Shown: piece by piece, positions 34,515-42,145 of the stretch
Layout: each line of letters begins with the position of its first letter
How positions within the stretch are numbered: the stretch's first letter is position 1
Notes under the pieces: generated by a model
Database searches by the model: none
Told to the model about the DNA's origin: nothing
The model's input: only the letters and a program-made list of their open reading frames with translations
DNA from: JBFWMG01 sp050251715
Lineage (GTDB): Bacteria; Desulfobacterota; Desulfovibrionia; Desulfovibrionales; Desulfovibrionaceae
Assembly (NCBI GenBank): GCA_050251715.1
Contig: JBFWMG010000001.1
Coordinates: 268,772-332,771, forward strand
DNA: 64,000 nucleotides
Direction: 5' to 3'
Program-made: the position numbers and the translations under genes

Positions 34515-36161
34515 ATGGCAAGCAAGCAAGACGAACCGGCAGCGGTGTTGACGCGCAAATGCATCGAGGCCAAAGGCAACCTCGAGTATCCGCTCGTGCC
34601 GGACCTGCCTTTCGCCACGGTGCGCCTGGATGCCTTGCCCAAGGGGGTTACCGGGGCGAGCCTGGCCGGGGCCATTGGGCCCGAAACCAACATGCGCTAC
34701 AACGAGAGCATGAACGCCCTGGTGGCGCTTGTGCCCGGCAAATTGGCCGACGGTCCCACGGGACTGTGGGTGCAGCCGTTGTGGACCGTGTCCGAAGACT
34801 GGCTGCGCCTCACCATCGACGTGTATCCCCGCGACTGCTTTGGCAGCGACCTGGACGTGGGGCAACTGGTCGCGGCCATGACCTCGGTGCTGGGCGAGGT
34901 GCAGTTTGACCGCCCGCTGCTTGAGCGGACGATTCTTGAGAGCCGCGGCGAAGACAAGCCCCGCCTGGGCGTGGTGCTGGCCGAGGGCACGCCGCCCAAG
35001 CAAGGGGTGGCCGGCAGCCTGCGGCTGTTCTTTACCGACGAGGCTGAGGTGGGCAAGGCGCAGGACGACGGCAGCCTCGACTTCCGTGAGCGGGGCGGCA
35101 TGGCCAGCGTCAACGGGGGCGACCTGCTGGCCGAGGAAGTGCCGCCCACGCGGGGCGCGCCCGGCAAGGACATCAAGGGGCGGCCCATTCCGCCCGGCGA
35201 GGGCGCGGCGGTTGTTCTCACCGTGGGCACCAATGTGGCGCAGGAGCTGGGGGAAACCGGGGGGCTCATTTTCCGGGCCACCGCGCCCGGCGTGGTGCGC
35301 TATGCCAACAACACCCTGCTCGTATCCGATCTTTTCGAAGTCTCGGGCGATGTGGACATGGCCTCGGGAAACGTGCACGCGGAAAAGGGTTCCGTCAGCA
35401 TCAAGGGCACCGTCACCACGGGCAGTTCCGTCACGGCCAAGGACAATATTTTCGTGGGAGCCGTGGTGGAGGACGCCACCATCAAGGCGGGCGGCGACCT
35501 TGAGGTCAAGGGCGGCATCATCATGGAAGGCGCCTCGGTCATCGAGGTGGGCGGCTCGGTGCGGGCGCGGTTCATCCGCAACGCGGTCATCCGCGCGGGT
35601 GGCGACGTGGTGGTGGAGGTGGACATCGCCAACAGCGACATCATTGCGGGCGGCAGGGTGCTGGCCGAGTCGGAAAAAGGCGCCATCGTGGGCGGCACGA
35701 CCGTGAGCAGCGCGGGCATCGAGGCCTCGGAAATAGGCAATGACCGCGACGTGCCCACTGCCGTGGAACTCCGCCTTGCCTCCGACGACACCGTGGAGTG
35801 CCTGGACAAGCTCAAGAATGTGCGCGAGCGCCTTGCCCAGTTCGACAAGCTGGTGGGCAAGGGCGATCCCAAGAGCACGCTCCTGCTCGCGCCCGAGGAG
35901 GACCGGCGGCTTTTGGCGGCGCTCTTCATGCTGCGCAAGACGTTGCTGGAACAGGAGGCCGCGCTGCTGGCCGAGCGGGACGAGATCATCGCGCGGCAGG
36001 GAGAGGATTGGGCCAAATTGCGCATCCGGGCCCGGAAAACCGCCTATCCCAGGACGACCCTCACGCTTGCGGGCAAATCCATTACCCTCAAGAAGGCCGA
36101 GCAGGCGTCCACGTTCCAGTGGGATTCCGAAAAAGGCGGCATAGCCATTTTTGGCGCGTAG
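34515..36161 (+). CDS. FapA-family (DUF342) protein
   Basis: 548 residues from ATG 34515, which has GGGGAGCGG upstream; the longer in-frame reading adds a non-conserved stretch. The core (residues about 190-430) is the FapA beta-helix of short Gly-rich turns: GEVEVGGSV-type repeats such as VSGDVDMASGNVHAEKGSVS, IKAGGDLEVKGGI and IIAGGRVLAESEKGA. A coiled coil follows (LKNVRERLAQFDKLV, LRKTLLEQEAALLAERDE). The family is polymeric and often encoded beside flagellar, chemotaxis or signalling genes; molecular function is unclear. The next gene starts 15 bases on, so they are co-transcribed. Confidence 0.88.
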   Translation: MASKQDEPAAVLTRKCIEAKGNLEYPLVPDLPFATVRLDALPKGVTGASLAGAIGPETNMRYNESMNALVALVPGKLADGPTGLWVQPLWTVSEDWLRLTIDVYPRDCFGSDLDVGQLVAAMTSVLGEVQFDRPLLERTILESRGEDKPRLGVVLAEGTPPKQGVAGSLRLFFTDEAEVGKAQDDGSLDFRERGGMASVNGGDLLAEEVPPTRGAPGKDIKGRPIPPGEGAAVVLTVGTNVAQELGETGGLIFRATAPGVVRYANNTLLVSDLFEVSGDVDMASGNVHAEKGSVSIKGTVTTGSSVTAKDNIFVGAVVEDATIKAGGDLEVKGGIIMEGASVIEVGGSVRARFIRNAVIRAGGDVVVEVDIANSDIIAGGRVLAESEKGAIVGGTTVSSAGIEASEIGNDRDVPTAVELRLASDDTVECLDKLKNVRERLAQFDKLVGKGDPKSTLLLAPEEDRRLLAALFMLRKTLLEQEAALLAERDEIIARQGEDWAKLRIRARKTAYPRTTLTLAGKSITLKKAEQASTFQWDSEKGGIAIFGA

Positions 36162-36176
36162 CCGGGAGAAAGAGAC

Positions 36177-37295
36177 ATGGGCCACCCCAAACTGCTTCTC
36201 GTATCCGTGGACGCCGCGTTCCGCGAGGAGGCCAAGGCCGCCTTGTCCGACCGTTTTGCGCTGCTGGTCACGGACAGCGCGGAAAAGGCCTTGGCCGCCA
36301 TGGAGCGGGAGCGCGGGTGCACCATCGTCATGTCGGGCCTGACCCTGCCCGGCATGGACGGCGTGACGTTCTTGTCCGAAATGCGCCGCCGCCAACCCCA
36401 GGTCATGCGGCTTCTCGTGAGCGGCAACGGCACCTTCGAAATCGCCATGCGCGCCATCAATGTGGCCCAGGTGCATCGTTACCTGGTCAAGCCCATAACG
36501 CCCTTGCAGCTTTCCGAGGCAGCGGACGACGCCTTGCAGACCTACGAGCAGATCCAGGGCGAGGCGGCGCAATTGAAGGCCACGCTCAACGGCAGCGTGC
36601 GGCTGCTGGTGGAGGTGCTGGAACTGACCAACCCCGCAGCCATGGGCCGCAGCACGCGCACCAGCGAGCGCATCAAGCAGTTGGGGCAAGAACTGGGCGT
36701 GCGCCCCCGTTGGCCGCTTGACCTGGCGTCGCTGCTTTCCCAGCTGGGCTGCGTGGCCCTGCCCTCCGAGATTCTTGAAAAATTGGATACGGGCGAGGAT
36801 TTGACCAAGGAAGAGATGCAGATATTCACCACCCATCCCAGTATTGCGGCGCATCTGTTGCAAAATATTCCCAGCATGGGGCAGGTTGCTGAAATCGTGA
36901 GGAACCAGACCGCGCCCTGCACCGCAAACCCTCCTTTGGGAGCGCGCATCCTGCGTGTCTGCCTGGATTTGGACCACCTGGAGCGCAAGCGGGTGCCCAC
37001 CGCCAAGGCGCTGGACGCCATGCGCGCCCATCCCGAGCGCTACGACCAGGCCGTGGTGGACGCCTTGGCGCGGATGTTGGGCGAAACCGCCATGGTATGC
37101 TGCCAGATGATTCCTGTGGCCGAGTTGCGGCCGGGCATGGTCATGCTGTCCGACATGGTCACCAAGGCGGGCCTCAAGCTGTTGCTCAAGGGGCAACGGC
37201 TGTCCGAGGCGTCCCACCTCCGGTTGCAGGCCTTTGGCGATCTGCTCGATCTGGAGGAACACGTGTGCGTGGATCCCAGTTCCAGGGAGGAATAA
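36177..37295 (+). CDS. Degenerate RpfG-like protein: pseudo-receiver plus inactive HD-GYP-like domain
   Basis: 372 residues. The N-terminal receiver fold is clear (residues 4-120, with PGMDG and LVKPI), but the phospho-acceptor position is Gly53 (VMSGLTLPGMDG, where Asp is normal) and the acidic pair near the start is reduced to SVD. The C-terminal half aligns with HD-GYP, yet the HDxGK motif reads SQLGC (188-192), and no HHE..DGxGYP element is present; only the following THPSIAAHLL keeps a His. So neither phosphorylation nor c-di-GMP hydrolysis is expected. The protein may be a binding scaffold or c-di-GMP sensor. It follows fapA by 15 bases. Confidence 0.8.
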   Translation: MGHPKLLLVSVDAAFREEAKAALSDRFALLVTDSAEKALAAMERERGCTIVMSGLTLPGMDGVTFLSEMRRRQPQVMRLLVSGNGTFEIAMRAINVAQVHRYLVKPITPLQLSEAADDALQTYEQIQGEAAQLKATLNGSVRLLVEVLELTNPAAMGRSTRTSERIKQLGQELGVRPRWPLDLASLLSQLGCVALPSEILEKLDTGEDLTKEEMQIFTTHPSIAAHLLQNIPSMGQVAEIVRNQTAPCTANPPLGARILRVCLDLDHLERKRVPTAKALDAMRAHPERYDQAVVDALARMLGETAMVCCQMIPVAELRPGMVMLSDMVTKAGLKLLLKGQRLSEASHLRLQAFGDLLDLEEHVCVDPSSREE

Positions 37296-37321
37296 GCGTG
37301 CGAGATCATATCACAACATTG

Positions 37322-37395
37322 AAATATTATTGATATTTTTTGAAGTTTCCGAAAGAAACGACTACTTGCCTTTTAATCTGTCCTTCAGTACAGAT
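37322..37395. promoter_or_regulatory. Cluster of dyads upstream of the hybrid kinase
   Basis: Three perfect inverted repeats lie within 75 AT-rich bases: AAATAT-N5-ATATTT (37322-37338), GTTTC-N5-GAAAC (37345-37359) and ATCTGT-N8-ACAGAT (37376-37395). The block sits between the RpfG-like stop and the kinase start, so these may be regulator sites or hairpins; no T-run marks a terminator. Confidence 0.4.
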
Positions 37396-37452
37396 TTCCG
37401 CTAAATGTCCAAGTAGCGTTGGGGGGCGCGTTTATCCGGGGAGGGCTTGGGA

Positions 37453-40400
37453 ATGCGGGAAGCGGTGTTACGCGCCATGACGCGCTTTCAGTCTGGGCAG
37501 AAGACGTTTTTTGCCTCATCGCTGCTGGCGTTGGTCTTGCCCTTGGTGCTTTTCGGCGCGGTATACGCTGCCTTCAACAGCTACATCTACCACGCGGAAA
37601 AGACGGATGCCTATAAAATAGCCAGACATTTCATGCTGCTGGTCTCGACGGACAGCTTGCAGCGTGAAACCCCCATCCCCGAAGAGGAAGGCATCAAACG
37701 TTTTGCCGCGTTTGCCGACTCGTTTTCACTGTATAAGATCAAAATATTTTCCGCCTCGGGCATGGCCATCTATTCCACGCGTCCCGAGGAAGTGGGCATG
37801 CGCAATACGAAGGAGTATTTCCAAAGTATCGTTGCCAAGGGGCGGGTGTTCCAAAAGCGGGTGGCCAAGGACGGTTTTTCCGCCCAGGGTTTCAAGGTCT
37901 CCCGGGATGTCATCGAGACCTATGTGCCCATCATGGCGGACGGCACGTTTCTGGGCGCCGTCGAAGTCTACACGGATATTTCCGACTCCGTGGCGCACAT
38001 GCGCCGGATTCTTTTTCTCGTGACGGCTGTCGCCTTGCTGCTGGGAGCGAGCCTCCTGGGCGTCATTTTGATTGTTGACCGGCGCGCGGCCCGGGCCGAG
38101 GACTCGCTGCTCTACAAACGGTTGCAGTACGAGCACGCCACCGCCGTCGACGATCTGCGGCAAAGTGAAAAACGTTTCCATCTGCTTTTTCAGAACGTCA
38201 CCACGGGCATGGCCAAGGTCTTGCCCTCCGGTGTGGTGACCGACTGCAATGATGTCTTTTGCACGGTGCTCGGCAGGCTGCGCAAGCAGGTGTTCGGCGC
38301 CGAGATGCGCCAGTTTTTCACGGAAGAGGGCGCCCAGTCGTTCATGGACAGCCTGCGGCGAGCCTCCGAGGGCACAACCGGGACGCAGCAGGTTACGGTG
38401 CGGTGCCTCTGCCCCGGCTCCCGTATCCTGTGGGGCGAGTTCACCATGTCGCCCATGGTGGACGACTCCGGCGTGGTGGATGCGGTGCTTGTCTCCTGCC
38501 GCGACGTGGCCACCGCCAAGGTGACGGATGAGATCTACAGCTTCCTTTCCCATAGCAGCAACAAGGGGGGCAAGGTGTTCTTCGCCTCCCTTGCGCGCTA
38601 CCTGTCAGAGCTGTTGGGCATGGATTTCGTGTGCATCGACAAGGTGGACAACCTTGGGACGGCGCAAACGCTGGCCGTGTATCAGGACGGCCAGTTCAAG
38701 GAAAACGTGGCGTACAGTATCAAGGGCACGCCCTGCGAGGGCGTGGCAGCACGATCGACCTGTTGTTATACATCCGGTATCCGTGGCGAGTTCCCTGAAA
38801 GTCCCCTGTTGCAACATCTTCAGGCGGAAAGCTATGCGGGCACGCCGCTATGGGACAGTGCGGGCAAGCCCATAGGCCTTATCGCCTGTGTGGGACGCCG
38901 CCCCGTGGGCAGCCCCGATATTGTCCGGCACGCGCTGCAGCTGGTGGCGTTGCGTGCCTCAGGCGAGTTGGAACGTCTCTTGTCCAACGAACTGCGCGCC
39001 CGCGACAGCCGATTGTACGAATCCCTTACCTCTCTGGCCTATGCGTATCTCGACGTCAACAGCCTGGCCCGCATGGCGGAAGCGACCCTTGCGGAATCCC
39101 TGGCCATCACCGGCAGCCGCACCGGCCTGGTGGGGTATGTGGATTGGCAGAGCGGCCATTTCGTGTGCGCGGCCAAAACCGAGGACATGGGCGATATCTG
39201 CGTGGGCATAACCCGGGACGGGGAGGCGGCGCCGCAGGGCGGCGTGTGGAATTGGGCGCTGCAGGAAAAGAACTCCATGCTGACCAACACGCCCTCGTAT
39301 GTGTATCCCGGGGGCGATCCCAACGCGCTGCCCCTTGCCATCAGGCGCTTTGTCTCGGCGCCCGCCATGGCCGGAGAGACGCTGGTGGGCCAGATAGCCC
39401 TGGCCAACGCCGAGCGGGACTATGACGGCCAGGATCTCAAGGCGGTGGAAAGCGTGGCCACCATGTTCTCACTGGGCGTGCGGCGGCTCATGCTGGAGAG
39501 CGAATTGGTGGGAGCCAAGGAGGGGGCGGACAGGGCGAACATGGCCAAATCCCACTTCCTTGCGACCATGAGTCATGAAATACGCACCCCTCTCAACGGC
39601 GTGCTGGGCATGCTGCAATTGCTGCAGGCAGGCCACCTGGACGAGCCGCAGAGCCGCTACGTGGACATGGCCGCATCGTCGGCCCGCCGTCTTACCCGGC
39701 TCCTGTCGGACATCATCGATCTGTCCAAGATCGAATCGGAACGGCTTGATGTGCATGACGCGGCGTTTTCGGTCAACGACCTGCAGGAATCTCTGGTCGA
39801 GGTCTTTTCCAATGCCGCCATGGAAAAGGGATTGCTGCTCGAAATCGGCATAGATGCCGCCATGCCGCCGCGCATGGTGGGCGACGCGCTCCGGGTGCGG
39901 CAAATCCTGTTCAATCTGGTGGGCAACGCCCTCAAGTTCACCGACCAGGGCGGCGTCACTGTCCATATCGAGTTGATTGGAACGACCGAGAGCGCCGGGT
40001 ACACCGTCCGGTTCACGGTCAGCGATACCGGGATCGGCATTCCCAGCGGGCGCCTCAAGGACATTTTCGATCCGTTCACCCAGGTGGATGTCTCCTACGA
40101 GCGCCGCTACCAGGGAGCCGGACTCGGCCTTGCCATCACCAGGCGGCTGGTGGACCTCATGCATGGTGATGTCTCCATCGAAAGCCGTGTGGGCGCGGGA
40201 ACCTCCATCTCGGTCATTTTGCCGTTCAGGCGGAGCGCGGAAAAGCCTGCTGGCGGTCCGGGAGAGGAGAGCGAGCCGCTGCCGCTGGAGGGGCTCTCCC
40301 TGCGGGTGCTGCTGGCCGAGGATGACGAAGTGAACCGGCATGCGATGGGGCGCATGCTTGAACGCATGGGGCATGAGGTGGTGGCTGTCGCGGATGGCGA

Positions 40401-40722
40401 GTCGGCGCTCAAGCAGCTCGCGCGCGGCGAATTCGACCTGATGTTGCTTGATTTGCAGATGCCGGTCATGGACGGTTTGCACACCGCAAGCCGGATCCGG
40501 CAGTCGACGCTCATTGGGGACAAGGCGCTGGTTCCCATCATCGCCCTCACAGGCCACGCCATGCCCGACGACCGGAAAAAATGCGCCGCCGCGGGCATGG
40601 ACGGCTTTGTGCCCAAGCCGGTGGACTGGGCGGAACTGGCCCGCACCATTGCGGACGTGCTTGAAAAGCGTACCGTCTCATCAGATGTTGCCTGCGCCGG
40701 GAGCTATACCGACCGGCAATAG
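37453..40722 (+). CDS. Large hybrid sensor histidine kinase
   Basis: 1089 residues from ATG 37453 (GGGGAGGGC upstream). Membrane helices at about 21-43 and 190-210 bound a periplasmic single-Cache-like sensor (SMAIYSTRPEEVGMR region). Then come PAS (about 235-350), two GAF-like domains (about 360-500 and 530-680, the first with CEGVAARSTCCYTSG), HisKA with TMSHEIRTPLNG, HATPase with SDTGIGIP and GAGLGLAIT, and a C-terminal receiver with LLAEDDE, LMLLDLQMPVMDG and LTGHAMP. No HPt domain is attached, so a separate phosphotransfer protein is needed. It is the last gene before a 948-base gap. Confidence 0.92.
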   Translation: MREAVLRAMTRFQSGQKTFFASSLLALVLPLVLFGAVYAAFNSYIYHAEKTDAYKIARHFMLLVSTDSLQRETPIPEEEGIKRFAAFADSFSLYKIKIFSASGMAIYSTRPEEVGMRNTKEYFQSIVAKGRVFQKRVAKDGFSAQGFKVSRDVIETYVPIMADGTFLGAVEVYTDISDSVAHMRRILFLVTAVALLLGASLLGVILIVDRRAARAEDSLLYKRLQYEHATAVDDLRQSEKRFHLLFQNVTTGMAKVLPSGVVTDCNDVFCTVLGRLRKQVFGAEMRQFFTEEGAQSFMDSLRRASEGTTGTQQVTVRCLCPGSRILWGEFTMSPMVDDSGVVDAVLVSCRDVATAKVTDEIYSFLSHSSNKGGKVFFASLARYLSELLGMDFVCIDKVDNLGTAQTLAVYQDGQFKENVAYSIKGTPCEGVAARSTCCYTSGIRGEFPESPLLQHLQAESYAGTPLWDSAGKPIGLIACVGRRPVGSPDIVRHALQLVALRASGELERLLSNELRARDSRLYESLTSLAYAYLDVNSLARMAEATLAESLAITGSRTGLVGYVDWQSGHFVCAAKTEDMGDICVGITRDGEAAPQGGVWNWALQEKNSMLTNTPSYVYPGGDPNALPLAIRRFVSAPAMAGETLVGQIALANAERDYDGQDLKAVESVATMFSLGVRRLMLESELVGAKEGADRANMAKSHFLATMSHEIRTPLNGVLGMLQLLQAGHLDEPQSRYVDMAASSARRLTRLLSDIIDLSKIESERLDVHDAAFSVNDLQESLVEVFSNAAMEKGLLLEIGIDAAMPPRMVGDALRVRQILFNLVGNALKFTDQGGVTVHIELIGTTESAGYTVRFTVSDTGIGIPSGRLKDIFDPFTQVDVSYERRYQGAGLGLAITRRLVDLMHGDVSIESRVGAGTSISVILPFRRSAEKPAGGPGEESEPLPLEGLSLRVLLAEDDEVNRHAMGRMLERMGHEVVAVADGESALKQLARGEFDLMLLDLQMPVMDGLHTASRIRQSTLIGDKALVPIIALTGHAMPDDRKKCAAAGMDGFVPKPVDWAELARTIADVLEKRTVSSDVACAGSYTDRQ

Positions 40723-40957
40723 TCTTTTGCCGGAACCGGCGCTCGCCGGAGCAGGCAACCACCCGCCGCTGACGACCGTCTGACTTGGCGGACGGCCGCA
40801 CGGTCATCCCGCCTTTCGTCTTGCGTTTCCCGCGCCCCGAGTTGCGGCATACGGGGCCACCGCGCGCGCCGGACAGGCGCGGCGGGATATGAGTGGTGGC
40901 CCTTCCCGCCCTTTTGGGCGTCGATTCTGTCGCAGCCGGATTTCGGGGCAGGCGGCC

Positions 40958-41020
40958 AATGAAGCGTTATTTCAAGGAAATGCATAAGAGCATCTAAGAT
41001 TTTTCAAAGTCAAGATGCTC
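40958..41020 (+). promoter_or_regulatory. Dyad-rich intergenic element, copy 1
   Basis: Shares AATGAAGC-TTATTTCAA, AAATGCATAA and TTTTTCAAAG blocks with copies 2 and 3. Its dyad III has perfect eight-base arms GAGCATCT (40988-40995) and AGATGCTC (41013-41020) with a 17-base spacer. The upstream dyad I of the other copies is absent. It lies 650 bases before the nearest downstream gene. Confidence 0.7.
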
Positions 41021-41436
41021 TCGTCGCCGCAACGCGCACCATCCCGAACCCGCCCGGCCATTCAGGCCGGTCCGCGCAATCCATCCTGAAACAGAGGCAC
41101 CGTGAACGCGACCTCCCCCTCGACTCCCTGGGCAGCCCAGGGGGATGGGCGAGGCAGGTCTGGGCACGCCTCTGCGCCGCATTCCATGGCGTGCCATCTT
41201 GGGCAGGGTGCGTGCCGCACCACGGGCAGGCGCGTGCCGCACCGCGCGTTGTTCCACATGCGGCCATTCCGCCGCGCGCCGCTTGCAATCCTTTTTGTCT
41301 TCCCGGGTGTGGCGCAAGTTCCTGGGTGTCTGTGCTGTTGCGTGGTGTTGCGCGTTTCGTTGTTGTACTGCGAAAATAATAATAAATAAAATCATACAAT
41401 TAAAAATAATCATGCAATCTACGGCGACGAGGATGT

Positions 41437-41453
41437 TTGGAACGCTCCTTGCT
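41437..41453 (+). promoter_or_regulatory. Sigma-54-type promoter of the receiver/dikinase B/kinase operon
   Basis: TTGGAACG-CTCC-TTGCT matches the RpoN consensus TGGCACG-N4-TTGCW with the invariant GG (41439-41440) and GC (41451-41452) ten bases apart. Predicted transcription start is near 41464, giving an untranslated leader of about 205 bases before the receiver gene. A sigma-54 activator gene lies in the same region at 51863. Confidence 0.75.
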
Positions 41454-41670
41454 GTAGCGATACGAAAGGCAGCTGATCCCGCATGGGACGCCCCTCCTTC
41501 CCTTCATTGGGCCGACCATACTGCATCATGGTCGGGACACTGCTTACAAAAGGGCGACGGACACCCCTCGCATGTCTTGGGCGGGCCGGAACTAACCCCT
41601 CCCGGCCCGCCCCGCCCGATCCGGGCCTGTCAATAACGTGGGAAGCGCAGCATGCCAAAAGGAGTCCCCC

Positions 41671-42054
41671 ATGAACCCCATCGATGTTTTGCTCGTGGAT
41701 GACGAAGAGGATTTCCTCGACCTGATGCACAAACGCCTCAGCAAACGGAATCTCATCGTCCGTGTGGCGCGTTCCGGCGAGGAGGCCTTGCAACGCATAG
41801 ACGAGGCGCATCCCGACGTGGTGGTGCTGGACGTGAAGATGCCCGGCATGGATGGCATCGAGGCGTTGCGGCGCATCAAGGAATGTGCCCCGGAAGTGGA
41901 AATCCTCATGCTCACCGGCCATGCCAACGTCGAAGCCGCGGCGGAGGGCATGAACCTTGGCGCGCTCGATTTTCTTATCAAGCCGGTGGCCATCAACGAA
42001 CTTCTGGCCAAGCTGAACGATGCCTACCGCACCAAGCAGGTGCGCGCCCTATGA
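41671..42054 (+). CDS. Single-domain response regulator
   Basis: 127 residues, receiver only. Acidic pair in VLLVDDEEDF, phospho-acceptor Asp in VVVLDVKMPGMDG, Thr in LMLTGHAN and Lys in LIKPVA are all present. ATG 41671 has AAAAGGAG upstream. It is the first gene behind the sigma-54-type promoter, followed by dikinase-like B and a cache kinase. It lacks any output domain. Confidence 0.93.
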   Translation: MNPIDVLLVDDEEDFLDLMHKRLSKRNLIVRVARSGEEALQRIDEAHPDVVVLDVKMPGMDGIEALRRIKECAPEVEILMLTGHANVEAAAEGMNLGALDFLIKPVAINELLAKLNDAYRTKQVRAL

Positions 42055-42145
42055 TCGGACGTGCGCCGTGTCCTTTTGCCAGGCTTGCGCCGGGTCACGT
42101 GACGCAGGCCGCGTTGCGCCCGTGGCACGGCGGGGGGGGGAGGCT

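Larger units (their letters stand above)
40723..41670. other. Long gene-free stretch upstream of the receiver/dikinase B operon
   Basis: 948 bases. I find no gene with a ribosome site or family resemblance. It holds intergenic element copy 1 (40958-41020), a CCCTGGGC-A-GCCCAGGG dyad at 41126-41142, a GC-rich middle, then an AT-rich tract (41370-41420, rich in AATAATAAATAAAATC-like words) immediately before a sigma-54-type promoter at 41437. The AT-rich tract could bind IHF or the enhancer protein. Confidence 0.6.

Noticed and set aside
34299..37262. 987-codon minus-strand frame opposite fapA and the RpfG-like gene
   Set aside because: Antisense shadow; the plus-strand proteins have clear family features.
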